Assembly (NCBI RefSeq): GCF_015234275.1
Contig: NZ_JADGII010000002.1
DNA: 64,000 nt
Strand: one strand, 5' to 3'
Source of the DNA: Prosthecochloris ethylica
GTDB lineage: Bacteria > Bacteroidota > Chlorobiia > Chlorobiales > Chlorobiaceae
Shown: piece after piece, positions 9,574 to 18,342 of the stretch
Position numbering within the stretch: position 1 is the first letter of the stretch
Layout of the letters: every line of letters begins with the position of its first letter
Position numbers and translations under genes: made by a program
The notes under the pieces: generated by a model
The model's input: only the letters and a program-made list of their open reading frames with translations
What the model was told of the DNA's origin: nothing
Databases searched by the model: none

Positions 9574-10596
9574 TTACATGATTCCCAGAGTTTCATCATA
9601 GCCAAGCATGATATTCATGTTCTGCACCGCCTGCCCCGCTGCTCCCTTGACAAGGTTGTCGATAGCCGTGATGACGATCAGCGAGCCGTCCTGGGCGCTT
9701 TGGGTAACGTGAATATCACAGAAATTCGTGTGTGCAACGTGCAGTACTTCCGGCGGATTTGAACAGATCCTGACGAATGGCGCCGAGCGGTAAAACTGCC
9801 GGTAATGCTCCTTAATTTCCGAAACGGGAAGCTGTTTTTCAAGGCTGATGTTCAGGACTGTGTAAATGCCTCGTGTCAGAGGAGCGATCATCGGGGTAAA
9901 TGCGAAGCCGAACGACGGCGATGTGGCGCTTGTTCCCAGAGCCTGAAGGATTTCAGGGGTGTGCTGGTGCATGCCGACCTTGTATGCCCTGATGTTATTG
10001 TTCATTTCTGAAAACGAAAGTTCCGTTTTCGCGCTTCTGCCGGCACCCGAAAGTCCTGAGAGCGCACTGCAGCTTACGCTGGTGACCGTTCCGCAGGACA
10101 TCGGAGGGCGACAGACCGGCGCAAGTCCCAGAATGATGCTCGTCGCGTAACACCCGGGATTGCTTGCCGCTTTTGCCTGGCTGATTTCGTCGTGAAACAG
10201 CTCAGGCATTGCGTAGGTCATCCAGGCATCAGCCGGTTTTTCCTGTTTGTAATACGTCAGATGCTCAGCAGGGTTTTTCAGGCGAAAATCTCCTGACAGG
10301 TCAATAACCATTTTACCGTTATCGAGCAGTTCCGGTACCAGTTTGAGGGCTTCCCCGTGCGGCAGGGCGAGGAAACAGATATCACTTTCGGGAACTCCTT
10401 CGTAAGCCCGATAGGTCATATCGAGATTGAGTGCCGGGTAGATGTCTGAAACCTTGTTGCCAGCCTGTGAGTAGGCATAGAGGTTTTCGAGTTTCACTGA
10501 AGGGTGCCTGGCGATCATGCCGCTCAGTTCAGCTCCGGAGTATCCGGAAGCTCCGATAATTGAAACCGTTGGCTTTTTGTATCCTCTCATGTTCAT
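9574..10596 (-). CDS. argC: N-acetyl-gamma-glutamyl-phosphate reductase
   Basis: NADPH-dependent reduction of acetylglutamyl phosphate, first gene of the arg operon. The Rossmann motif GASGYSGAEL is near residues 15-24. The catalytic cysteine is Cys149 in SNPGCYATS. At 340 residues the length is normal. ATG codons at 10596 and 10590 are both usable. The upstream region is full of ARG boxes, so transcription from here should be repressed by ArgR plus arginine. Confidence 0.95.
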   Translation of the reverse strand: MNMRGYKKPTVSIIGASGYSGAELSGMIARHPSVKLENLYAYSQAGNKVSDIYPALNLDMTYRAYEGVPESDICFLALPHGEALKLVPELLDNGKMVIDLSGDFRLKNPAEHLTYYKQEKPADAWMTYAMPELFHDEISQAKAASNPGCYATSIILGLAPVCRPPMSCGTVTSVSCSALSGLSGAGRSAKTELSFSEMNNNIRAYKVGMHQHTPEILQALGTSATSPSFGFAFTPMIAPLTRGIYTVLNISLEKQLPVSEIKEHYRQFYRSAPFVRICSNPPEVLHVAHTNFCDIHVTQSAQDGSLIVITAIDNLVKGAAGQAVQNMNIMLGYDETLGIM

Positions 10597-10626
10597 TCAT
10601 GTTTTAATGGTCTGATGCGGTGTCGA

Positions 10627-10639
10627 TGAATAGTATTCA
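10627..10639. promoter_or_regulatory. ARG box 1 (ArgR operator), proximal to argC
   Basis: TGAATAGTATTCA, flanked so that 10626-10640 is a 15 bp near-perfect palindrome. It matches the known ArgR consensus of two TGAAT/ATTCA half-sites. A weaker half-site TATTCA at 10654-10659 is one helical double-turn away, recalling the paired boxes of E. coli. It lies downstream of the predicted -10 element. Confidence 0.75.
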
Positions 10640-10670
10640 TGCATCAGCAACAGTATTCACAATTATGGAT

Positions 10671-10698
10671 AATATATGGCTAACTCCTTGAAAAACAA
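10671..10698 (-). promoter_or_regulatory. Predicted argC promoter
   Basis: On the minus strand a TTGTTT -35 (10698-10693) and TATATT -10 (10676-10671) are separated by 16 bp. The implied start site near 10664 gives a leader of about 70 bases to argC. ARG boxes flank it on both sides, as expected for a repressed promoter. Elements are read by eye only. Confidence 0.45.
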
Positions 10699-10712
10699 TG
10701 AATAGATTTTTG

Positions 10713-10726
10713 TGAATTTTTATTCA
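10713..10726. promoter_or_regulatory. ARG box 2 (ArgR operator)
   Basis: TGAATTTTTATTCA, an exact two-half-site ARG box. An adjoining left half-site TGAATA at 10699-10704 lies immediately on its argC side, next to the predicted -35 element. Binding here would block polymerase at the argC promoter. Confidence 0.8.
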
Positions 10727-10751
10727 TCGCCCGAGCAGTGTCGCTATGCGA

Positions 10752-10765
10752 TGAATATTTATTCA
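10752..10765. promoter_or_regulatory. ARG box 3 (ArgR operator), distal
   Basis: TGAATATTTATTCA, an essentially perfect ARG box 39 bp from box 2 (centre to centre). Because it lies between the divergent argC operon and the rightward gene at 10849, it could act in a looped repressor complex or affect the rightward genes too. Confidence 0.8.
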
Positions 10766-10848
10766 TGCCTTTGCGTAAGTTGCTGAAATGAAACAGGATG
10801 CGTTTTTCTGCTCTGTAATGAATTCTCTATCTTTGTGCTCAGGGGAAC

Positions 10849-11802
10849 TTGTGTTCTGTACTTTCCGGCGATAGTCATCTTCTCATGGGCAAAAAAAACT
10901 TGAATATACATTTTTCACTTGTTGCCGGTGCTGCACTGGCCGCTCTGCTTGTGACAGCTCTGGCGGTATTTATGTTCGGCGAGTACAGCCGGAGCACGAC
11001 ATCTCCGGTCAGCGGCAGGTTGACTGTCGGCGCCGACCGGGCGCTGCAGGACATTGTCCGGCGTCTCGGGGACTCATTCAGCAGCTATTATACCGAGGCA
11101 TCGATCAGTGTCGAGCAGGGAGTTTCGCCTGACATTTTTTCCGGTTTTGCATCGGGCAGGCTTTCTTCAGCCATGCTTCACGGAGGCCTGACCCGTCAGG
11201 AAAAGGCGCTGCTCGAGAAGCAGGGGCGTTCATTTCGCTGTGAACCCGTGGCCAGAAATGCGGCAGTTGTTGTGGCGAATGCCGATGCCGGTCTGACATC
11301 CCTGGATTTCGAGTATCTCAGAGCGTTGAGTGCCGGAAAAGGGGAGAGTCGAGAGTTGAGGCTGTTTCTCGATCGCCGGGACCTGAGGTTCCACTACCTG
11401 CTGCTCCGGCTTCTCGACACAGGACTGGATAGGCTTGTTGCGCATACGGTATCCGGCCCGCGAGCACTTGTCGATACGGTTGCATCAGACAGAAGGGCGA
11501 TCGCTGTGTTGCCGCTTTCCGATGCGCTTGCCGAGCTTGCCGAGCGCCCGGAGGGGCCAGACCGTCCGGTGCTTGTTCCATTGTCAGCTGCTGCTCTCGC
11601 GCCGCTCTATCCCGATCAGTCTTCGATATATGCAGAGAGCTACCCCCTGGTGTATACGATCTGTTACCTGTATGATACTCATGATGCACTGGCTACCGGG
11701 TTCGGGGCCTGGATGGCACGTCAGGGGCAGAAGACCTTCATGCGCAGCAGTCTGGCTCCTTTCCGAATTCCTGAACGCAGGATCGAGCTGCAAGAAGAAT
11801 GA
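10849..11802 (+). CDS. PstS-like periplasmic-binding-domain protein, membrane-anchored
   Basis: Up to 317 residues. A hydrophobic segment (about residues 22-45) anchors or exports it. The rest resembles the phosphate-binding-protein-like fold (PBP_like_2 type): LTVGADRALQDIVRR starts the first lobe. No ABC transporter genes are adjacent. It overlaps the downstream diguanylate cyclase by four bases (ATGA), so the two are translationally coupled and it may serve as that enzyme's periplasmic sensor partner (inference). The start is uncertain: a TTG at 10849 follows AGGGGA, while an ATG at 10885 (MGKKNL) gives a more usual N terminus. Confidence 0.65.
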   Translation: MCSVLSGDSHLLMGKKNLNIHFSLVAGAALAALLVTALAVFMFGEYSRSTTSPVSGRLTVGADRALQDIVRRLGDSFSSYYTEASISVEQGVSPDIFSGFASGRLSSAMLHGGLTRQEKALLEKQGRSFRCEPVARNAAVVVANADAGLTSLDFEYLRALSAGKGESRELRLFLDRRDLRFHYLLLRLLDTGLDRLVAHTVSGPRALVDTVASDRRAIAVLPLSDALAELAERPEGPDRPVLVPLSAAALAPLYPDQSSIYAESYPLVYTICYLYDTHDALATGFGAWMARQGQKTFMRSSLAPFRIPERRIELQEE

Positions 11803-13112
11803 CCACACACCGTGATGAAGCCGGCGGCAGTATACTGCTGTTCAGGACAATGATCGTTGCAGGCAGTGTACTGACGGTTCTGCTTGTTGCCGGTACGACG
11901 GGGTATATCGTCTACCAGGAAAAACTGAGGCAGCGAGCCGAAAGCGTACAGTCTCTCTATCAGGAGCTTCTGGATTTTCGTTCGACACTGATGCTTGTTG
12001 ACAGCAGGCTCATGATGAGCCGTGATGATCCCCGGCTGGGAGCGGAGATTACCCGTGATATCCGTCTTTTCCGCTTTCGGACGATGCACGACCATGAGAG
12101 GGATGAACATGTTCTTCCCGATGTGTCGCAATGGCTTCGGGCTCGCAGGAGTCTTCTGGATACAACGCTTTCCGGGGCTGAGCCGAACGGGATTGCCGCT
12201 ATAAGGGATACGCTTTCACTCGTGCGCCTGGAACTGGACGATGTCATCCTGACATCGGCTATCGAACTTCGCGATGCCCATGAGCGTATTTCCGGCAGTA
12301 TCCGGCTGTTCCTGTTTTCCGTCATCCTCCTGCTGTTTCTGCTTGCCGGATCGGCAATCGGCTTCATGATCGTCAGTTATCGTCAGACGATGCTGCCGCT
12401 TCACCATCTGGCAGGAAAACTGCGTTTGCTGAACAGGGATCTTCCCGAAAGCATACGGGATACAGCTGACGAGGTCAGAAAGCAGTACGGCCGTGACTCA
12501 TTTTCACGCGATATCCACCAGGTCAGCAGCGCTATTGTCACGTTCTGCAATGATCTCGAGCAAAAAAACAAGAAACTGGATGAACTTTTCATCAAAGATG
12601 AAAAAACGAATTTGTATAATTACAGGCATTTCAAAGACCATATCGTGATGGATATTGCACGGGCCAGGCGTTATCATGACTTCCTGTCGATCGCCATGCT
12701 CGATATCGATCACTTCAAAGCATACAATGATGCTAACGGTCATGTCGCCGGTGACGAGGTCCTTTGCCGTATTGCAGAGATCATTCTTGAAGAGTGCAGG
12801 GCGTCGGATGTGCCAGCGCGTTTCGGAGGGGAAGAGTTTGCGGTGCTGTTTCCGAGAACCGATGCCGGTCAGGCAAAGCGTATCGTTGAGCGGCTGCGCG
12901 AAGTGATCTGTGCCGAACCGTTCCGGCACGAGAAGCGTCAGCCGGGAGGCCGACTGACCATCAGTGCGGGAATCGCAACGTTTCCCTCAGACGCCCGTGA
13001 CTGGTTTTCCCTGGTCAACAATGCCGACCGGGCCCTGTATCATGCAAAATCCGGGGGGCGCAACATGGTGGTGAATTACGGAGAGATCAAGGAGAGGAGC
13101 AACGACACGTGA
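11799..13112 (+). CDS. Membrane-bound diguanylate cyclase (GGDEF domain)
   Basis: Makes cyclic di-GMP from two GTP. The 437-residue protein has transmembrane segments at about 17-38 and 167-193, enclosing a periplasmic helical sensor region. A HAMP-like or linker stretch leads to the GGDEF domain. The active-site motif is GGEEF at 343-347 and the I-site RxxD is R334-D337, exactly five residues before it. The enzyme should therefore be active and product-inhibited. It is coupled by ATGA overlaps to the binding-like protein upstream and to the Lol-type permease downstream. Confidence 0.92.
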   Translation: MTTHRDEAGGSILLFRTMIVAGSVLTVLLVAGTTGYIVYQEKLRQRAESVQSLYQELLDFRSTLMLVDSRLMMSRDDPRLGAEITRDIRLFRFRTMHDHERDEHVLPDVSQWLRARRSLLDTTLSGAEPNGIAAIRDTLSLVRLELDDVILTSAIELRDAHERISGSIRLFLFSVILLLFLLAGSAIGFMIVSYRQTMLPLHHLAGKLRLLNRDLPESIRDTADEVRKQYGRDSFSRDIHQVSSAIVTFCNDLEQKNKKLDELFIKDEKTNLYNYRHFKDHIVMDIARARRYHDFLSIAMLDIDHFKAYNDANGHVAGDEVLCRIAEIILEECRASDVPARFGGEEFAVLFPRTDAGQAKRIVERLREVICAEPFRHEKRQPGGRLTISAGIATFPSDARDWFSLVNNADRALYHAKSGGRNMVVNYGEIKERSNDT

Positions 13113-14368
13113 AATCTGAACTCTACATTGCCCGACGTTTTGCCCTCAAGCAGCGTTCGTCGTCAAAGCCGACATTTATTATCATGGTTGCCGTTCTGGG
13201 GATCGCGGTCGGTACGGCTGCGCTGATTCTTGCGTTGTCGATTGTCAAGGGGTTTGCGGCAACCATCGAAGACAAAATTATCGGTTTTCACGGTCATCTG
13301 CAGGTCAGACAGGCGGACGGAGGACTGTTTTACCCGCTTGAAGCAGATACAGCAAAACTGCAGCGCATTGATAATATTGCTTCTGTCCGCCGGTTCATGG
13401 AACAGCAGGTTATCCTGCAGAGTGGGGCAGGCAGCGCGAAACGTGTTCAGCCCGCGATGATCAAAGGGGTCGACGGGTCACAGCCGCCGGCATTTCTCGA
13501 GGGGAATATCGTCAGGGGGCAGTGGCCGGATTCCTCCCGTGACCAGGGGCTCGGCCTCGTTGTCGGCTCCTCGCTGGCAGAGATGCTCGATATCGGCCCC
13601 GGAAGCCGCCTGATGATCATCAGTACTTCCCACAGCCAGTCGGGAGGTTTTGCCGCCCTCAGCGATTCGATCGTCGATCTGCTGTCAGAACTGGAGATTG
13701 AAATTGCCACCGTCAGCGGAGTCTACCAGACAGGCCTGAACGAAGGTTTTGACGATTTTATGGTCATGGCGGATCTGCAGCAGCTGCAACAGCGATTTGC
13801 CTCCAACCGGATTACCGGTTACGAAATCATGACAGAGCGGATCTCCGATCTTGACAAAACCACACGTGCCGCAGCCGAAAGCCTTGGCTATCCGTTTTAC
13901 AGTTATACGGTGTATGAGCGCTATAACAACCTCTTCGAATGGCTCAAGCTTCAGCAGAATATCACTCCGCTTCTCATCATTACGATCACCATCGTCGCCG
14001 TTTTCAATATCATGTCCACTCTTCTGGTCCTGATTATCGAAAAAACCCGTGAAATCGGGATGCTGATGGCTCTCGGATGCCCGCCCTCCCGCCTCAGCAG
14101 GGTGTTTCTTTTCCAGGCGGGATTGATTGCCGGTATCGGTATCGCGGCCGGCAATCTGCTTGCGCTGGGATATTCTCTCTTCGAGCTCAGGTTTCACCTG
14201 ATTACGCTGCCTGAGAAAAACTATTTTATCAAACACCTGCCGATTCTGATCGATCCTGTCGACTATCTGCTCGTCTCCGCTGTCGTGGCCGTGCTCACCA
14301 TTGTGTTCGCCATGGTGCCGGCTCGTGTGGCGTCATCGCTCAAACCGGCCAATGCATTACTGACATGA
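13109..14368 (+). CDS. LolC/LolE-type ABC transporter permease (first copy)
   Basis: Inner-membrane permease of the MacB/LolCE family, 419 residues, expected to help release lipoproteins toward the outer membrane. It shows the family layout: one N-terminal transmembrane helix (about 23-47, in IMVAVLGIAVGTAALILAL), a large periplasmic domain, then three C-terminal helices with the EIGMLMALGC FtsX motif. It overlaps the GGDEF gene by four bases. The partner ATPase LolD is not in the window. Confidence 0.88.
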   Translation: MKSELYIARRFALKQRSSSKPTFIIMVAVLGIAVGTAALILALSIVKGFAATIEDKIIGFHGHLQVRQADGGLFYPLEADTAKLQRIDNIASVRRFMEQQVILQSGAGSAKRVQPAMIKGVDGSQPPAFLEGNIVRGQWPDSSRDQGLGLVVGSSLAEMLDIGPGSRLMIISTSHSQSGGFAALSDSIVDLLSELEIEIATVSGVYQTGLNEGFDDFMVMADLQQLQQRFASNRITGYEIMTERISDLDKTTRAAAESLGYPFYSYTVYERYNNLFEWLKLQQNITPLLIITITIVAVFNIMSTLLVLIIEKTREIGMLMALGCPPSRLSRVFLFQAGLIAGIGIAAGNLLALGYSLFELRFHLITLPEKNYFIKHLPILIDPVDYLLVSAVVAVLTIVFAMVPARVASSLKPANALLT

Positions 14369-14387
14369 ATACCACCAGGCCAGTGCT

Positions 14388-15653
14388 ATGAGTTTTTTCA
14401 CTCCCGGGTTATGGATTGCCCAACGCTTCAGTTTTGCCCGCAAGCGGTTCAGGGTCATCAATATCATCTCTGCCATCAGCCTCGCCGGCATTATCGTCGG
14501 GGTCAGTACGCTGCTGATTGTTCTGAGTGTCCTGAACGGGTTTCAGCAGCTCGCATGGGACCTGTTTACCACGGTAGAAAGTCCGGTGCAGGTTCTTCCG
14601 GCCACAGGGAGGAATATGGAGGTATCTGACGCTCTGCTTTCAAGGCTCGAAGCTATCGAGGAGGTTACGGCAGCCGAACCGTTTGCCGAAGGCCAGGCTA
14701 TACTTGCCGGTCCGGATGGCAGCGGAGAACTGGTGATGGTCAAGGGAATAACCCCTGCTGCACATGACAGGCTCCAGCAGCAGAGCGGCCGGGCTTTTCC
14801 GTTTTTTCGGCAGAACACGATTTCTGTCGGTGAGATACTCGCGTATAAAGCACATCTTCAGCTTCCGCAGGAGGTGAAAATTTTCAGTCCAGAGCTTATT
14901 TCAACCGGTCTTGAATCTCTGTCGCAGCCGTGGCTTCTGCCGGCACTTTCGTTTCCTGTTGTGAGGGTGGAGTCCATTTTTTCTCTTCAGCGTATTTTCA
15001 ATGAGCACTATGTACTTACATCACGGCAGATGGCCCGGACCATTCTTCTGCAGAAGGAGGACGAATACTCGGGTATCGATATCCGCGGCAGCGGCAATCG
15101 TGGAGAACAGTGGCGCCTGCAGGAGAATATCGAAGCATGGATGCGCTCCGAGGGGCTTGAAGAGAGTTACCGTGTCCGGCCGCTCGAAGAGAAATACCGC
15201 GATATTTTCGGAGTCATGCAGATCGAGAAGTGGGTGAGTTTCAGCATTCTGATGCTGGTGATTCTTGTCGCTGCACTCAGCCTGACAGGTTCACTGACCA
15301 TGACCGCCATCGACAAGCAGAAAGAACTGTTCTATCTCCGCTGCCTCGGCCTGGATCGCAGAGGGTTTCTTTCGATTTTTCTTGTCGAGGGAATAATGAT
15401 CGGCGGGGCAGGAACACTGACCGGCATGATGATAGCGTGGCTTGTCTGCAGCGCCCAGCAGCGTTTCGGGCTGGTGGAACTTCCCTCCAAGAGCGCATTC
15501 ATCATCGATGCGTATCCTGTCTCGATGGTCTGGTCGGATTTCGTCATTGTCGCCTGTGCGGCCATGGGGGTGTCGGTCCTGGTGAGTCTCTATCCCGCGT
15601 TCAAGGCAGTGATGATTGCTGAAAACAGAGGACTGGAATCGAAAGCGGAATAG
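14388..15653 (+). CDS. LolC/LolE-type ABC transporter permease (second copy)
   Basis: 421-residue paralogue of the preceding gene with the same layout: N-terminal segment RFRVINIISAISLAGIIVG, periplasmic domain, three C-terminal helices, and ELFYLRCLGLDR in place of the EIGMLMALGC motif. It starts 19 bp after the first copy, so the two probably form a LolC-LolE-like heterodimer. Which copy is LolC and which LolE cannot be decided here. Confidence 0.88.
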   Translation: MSFFTPGLWIAQRFSFARKRFRVINIISAISLAGIIVGVSTLLIVLSVLNGFQQLAWDLFTTVESPVQVLPATGRNMEVSDALLSRLEAIEEVTAAEPFAEGQAILAGPDGSGELVMVKGITPAAHDRLQQQSGRAFPFFRQNTISVGEILAYKAHLQLPQEVKIFSPELISTGLESLSQPWLLPALSFPVVRVESIFSLQRIFNEHYVLTSRQMARTILLQKEDEYSGIDIRGSGNRGEQWRLQENIEAWMRSEGLEESYRVRPLEEKYRDIFGVMQIEKWVSFSILMLVILVAALSLTGSLTMTAIDKQKELFYLRCLGLDRRGFLSIFLVEGIMIGGAGTLTGMMIAWLVCSAQQRFGLVELPSKSAFIIDAYPVSMVWSDFVIVACAAMGVSVLVSLYPAFKAVMIAENRGLESKAE

Positions 15654-15670
15654 AGCGACCGGGTTCTCTG

Positions 15671-16069
15671 TTACTCCTTGTCGAACGCATCGACCACCAC
15701 GGCTCCCATCGATGCCGGAAACGATATGACGATCATCCGTTTCAGAGCGAGGGACGGATCCTGCAGAAGCGGAAGGCGGTCAAGAGCCAGGAGCACGATG
15801 GCCACCACAGCGAGCGTGATCAGGTAGTCCAGGGCGCTGCGGAACAGAAAGGCGGGGATGCGGCCGCTGACCCGTCCCTGAAAAATAGACTGGTAGGCGA
15901 ACAGCATGATGAAACCGAGGGAAAGCAGAACGATGACGAAGAGGTTGGCCGGAGGAAGCGTCTGACCGAAGTGCCAGGACTCTTCTGAAAAAGCGATAGG
16001 GACCGAGAGAGCTGCCGCTCCTATGATCACCTGGCCGATATCTTCAAAATTGGTTTTGTTGTCCTGCAC
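15671..16069 (-). CDS. DUF2391-like integral membrane protein
   Basis: 132 residues with about four hydrophobic segments. The opening FEDIGQVIIGAAALSVPIAF and the ending RMIVISFPASMGAVVVDAF resemble the DUF2391 / TIGR02587 membrane family. Family members I recall are about twice as long, so this is a short version. Function is unknown. It converges on the Lol-type gene with only 17 bp between stops. Confidence 0.65.
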   Translation of the reverse strand: MQDNKTNFEDIGQVIIGAAALSVPIAFSEESWHFGQTLPPANLFVIVLLSLGFIMLFAYQSIFQGRVSGRIPAFLFRSALDYLITLAVVAIVLLALDRLPLLQDPSLALKRMIVISFPASMGAVVVDAFDKE

Positions 16070-16089
16070 TGCCGCGGAGAGGTAAAACA

Positions 16090-16124
16090 GGAGCGGCGGT
16101 TCCTGTGAAAAGGACCGCCGCTCC
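16090..16124 (-). terminator. Rho-independent terminator of the rubredoxin gene
   Basis: A 14 bp stem with one bulged T: GGAGCGGCGGT at 16090-16100 and ACCGCCGCTCC at 16114-16124, loop GTGAAA. On the minus strand it is followed by CTGTTTTACC, a short U-tract. It lies 23 bp after the rubredoxin stop codon. Confidence 0.75.
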
Positions 16125-16146
16125 CTGTCATTACAGAATTACAGAA

Positions 16147-16311
16147 TCACTCTTCAACTTTTTCGAACAGGGATTTGTCGACACCGCAGACCGGGCAGAC
16201 CCAGTCATCAGGAATATCCTCGAACGCTGTTCCCGCTTCTACACCGTTATCCGGATCGCCGTATTCCGGATCATATACATAGCCGCAAGGCCCGCATACC
16301 CATTTATCCAT
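16147..16311 (-). CDS. Rubredoxin
   Basis: Small one-electron carrier with a single Fe(Cys)4 site, 54 residues. The iron ligands are C6 and C9 (VCGPCGY) and C39 and C42 (VCPVCG). The aromatic and acidic pattern (YVYDPEYGDPDNG, WVCP) is typical. A strong ribosome-binding site AAGGAG lies 7 bases before the ATG at 16311. It stands alone with its own terminator. In strict anaerobes rubredoxins feed oxygen and superoxide reductases or other enzymes; no partner is adjacent. Confidence 0.96.
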   Translation of the reverse strand: MDKWVCGPCGYVYDPEYGDPDNGVEAGTAFEDIPDDWVCPVCGVDKSLFEKVEE

Positions 16312-16429
16312 GGAAATCTCCTTGTTTTTTGTTTTCTGTTTGCTGGTTGTTTCTGTATGACCCGCAAATTGTGATACGGGGTTATGGTACAGAAGTTATG
16401 CATCTAACACTGTTTTTCCGGCAAAAAGT

Positions 16430-16927
16430 TCAGTGTGACGGAATTTTTTTGCGGAAGACCGTCATCCCGGATCTCGTAAACCCGTTTTTTTCGTAAAAAC
16501 CATGAGCGAGGGTATTGTCACTGTCGGTCAGCAGTGTGATGCGTCCGAATTCATGCTTTTCTGCATAGCACGAAACGGCCTCCAGCAGCTGCGAACCGAT
16601 ACCCTGGCCCCTCGAGGCAGGATCGACAACCATATCTTCGAGAAGCAGCACTCTCTGTCCGAGTGCGGTGCTCACGGTGTTGAGCAGCACGACCATACCG
16701 CAGACGGCACGGGATGAAGGATGACGTGCTACGAAAATGATCCCGGCCTCGGGACGATCGACGATCATCCCGAGCCCACGATACTGGCGCTCCCTGTCCG
16801 GCATGAATTCAGCTTCCTGTGAGAAGAGGTGGTGAAGAAGGCTGATGCAGTCATCGATATCGTTCCGGGTTGCAGGGCGAATGATGGGGCAGGAGGGCTG
16901 TGTTTTCTTACGGTTTGCGGAACTCAT
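16430..16927 (-). CDS. GNAT-family N-acetyltransferase
   Basis: 165 residues with a standard acetyl-CoA-binding motif A, VDPASRGQGIGSQLL (about 108-122), and a C-terminal ALA/GFYEKNGF segment. It transfers acetyl from acetyl-CoA to an unknown amine. It begins 65 bp from the divergent lipocalin gene. Confidence 0.85.
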   Translation of the reverse strand: MSSANRKKTQPSCPIIRPATRNDIDDCISLLHHLFSQEAEFMPDRERQYRGLGMIVDRPEAGIIFVARHPSSRAVCGMVVLLNTVSTALGQRVLLLEDMVVDPASRGQGIGSQLLEAVSCYAEKHEFGRITLLTDSDNTLAHGFYEKNGFTRSGMTVFRKKIPSH

Positions 16928-16992
16928 TGTGTCTGATAGGATTTTATTTGTATGTCATGCAGCTCTGAAACTAATCTTATCAGAAAAAAAGT

Positions 16993-17475
16993 ATGCTGAA
17001 AAAACTGTTTCGAAAAAAAACTGTTGCACGTGAGCCCGCGACCGTCGATGCTGTCGATGTTGCCCGGTACTGCGGTACATGGTATGAGATTGCGTCCTAT
17101 CAGCCGAAGGAACAGAGGCGCTGCAGGCGTACGAAAGCTGAATATACCCTGAACCCTGAAGGGTATGTCGATGTACGCAACTCCTGTCAGGCAAAAGGGC
17201 GCGAACGATCCGTGAGGGCCAAAGCGTTTCCGGTTCCCGATTCCGGAAATGCGAAGCTGAAAGTTCAGTTTTTCCGTTTCTTCAAGGGTGATTACTGGGT
17301 GGTCGACCTTGCAGATGATTATTCGTGGGCTGCGGTCTCAGGCCCCACGTCGCGCAATCTCTGGATTCTCAGTCGCACCCCCTACATGACGGATGAGCTC
17401 TACAGATCACTGGCGGAACGGCTTGCTGAAAAAGGATTCGATACGGCCCGGCTGGTGAAGACCGATCAGCAGTGA
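16993..17475 (+). CDS. Lipocalin-family protein (Blc-like)
   Basis: 160-residue beta-barrel ligand-binding protein. The lipocalin signature GTWYEIASY is at about residues 33-41, and later strands include GDYWVVDLADDYSWAAVSGP and LWILSRTPY as in bacterial Blc. Unlike Blc it shows no signal peptide or lipobox, starting MLKKLFRKK, so it is probably cytosolic or peripheral. The ligand, perhaps a fatty acid or pigment, is unknown. Confidence 0.88.
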   Translation: MLKKLFRKKTVAREPATVDAVDVARYCGTWYEIASYQPKEQRRCRRTKAEYTLNPEGYVDVRNSCQAKGRERSVRAKAFPVPDSGNAKLKVQFFRFFKGDYWVVDLADDYSWAAVSGPTSRNLWILSRTPYMTDELYRSLAERLAEKGFDTARLVKTDQQ

Positions 17476-17587
17476 GACGGCTTTTTTGGACAGGGCTTGC
17501 CGTGCTGCGATCGATTTTCAGTTCTGTCAGCCATACTGTATTTTACGCCTCGGCTTATAGATTTTGTTCAGCAAGACGTTCTGGTTC

Positions 17588-18226
17588 ATGGATGGTTTCT
17601 GGCTTTCGTTCGCGATGATTTTTCTCGCTGAGCTTGGCGACAAGTCTCAGCTTCTTGCTTTGACCCTTGCGACGTGTTACAGCCCCGGTATTGTGCTCTG
17701 GGGAATTTTCTGGTCGACACTAGCAGTTCACGTGTTTTCTGCAGCCATTGGAGCCATGATGGGCGGGCTGATCCCGACGGACTGGATCATGTTTCTCGCC
17801 GGCCTGTCGTTCATTGCCTACGGGTTCTGGACATTGAGAGGCGATCACCTGGATGATGACGAAGCTTCCTGCAAGGTGACGATTCACCCGTTCTGGCTTG
17901 TTTTTTCCACCTTTTTTCTCGCTGAACTCGGCGATAAAACGATGCTGGGTACCGTAAGTCTTGCAGCAACCATTCCGTTCGTTCCGGTCTGGATCGGTTC
18001 GACGCTTGGAATGGTTGCTTCTGACGCTCTTGCCATTCTTGCCGGAACCATGCTGGGAAAACAACTGCCCGAAAAAGCGATTGCGACAGGTGCCGGACTT
18101 GTCTTTTTTGCGTTCGGGGCATGGAGTATGTACGAAGGAGGGCAGGAGCTCGGGGCCGCTGTCTGGGGAGTGTCTGCACTGGCTGTTGTCATCATGGGGG
18201 TACTGTTTCTGCGTTCGCACCGTTGA
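17588..18226 (+). CDS. TMEM165/GDT1 family membrane transporter (UPF0016)
   Basis: About 212 residues with six to seven transmembrane segments in two related halves. Each half carries the family's E-x-G-D-K motif, AELGDKSQ near the N terminus and AELGDKTML in the middle. Family members move Mn2+ or Ca2+ against protons; bacterial relatives include Mn exporters. The open frame starts with TTG at 17564. The ATG at 17588 (MDGFWLSF) is preferred because the conserved helix starts there. Confidence 0.88.
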   Translation: MDGFWLSFAMIFLAELGDKSQLLALTLATCYSPGIVLWGIFWSTLAVHVFSAAIGAMMGGLIPTDWIMFLAGLSFIAYGFWTLRGDHLDDDEASCKVTIHPFWLVFSTFFLAELGDKTMLGTVSLAATIPFVPVWIGSTLGMVASDALAILAGTMLGKQLPEKAIATGAGLVFFAFGAWSMYEGGQELGAAVWGVSALAVVIMGVLFLRSHR

Positions 18227-18342
18227 GTTTCCAGCGGCCGGGTTGCGTGAGGGTTGCCGGTATGCTATTTTCCTGTTGTCCCTGTTCTGCAGTTACGTTT
18301 CACTATTGACGGGCAGTCCATTTGCCCTCGAGCATCCTCACC

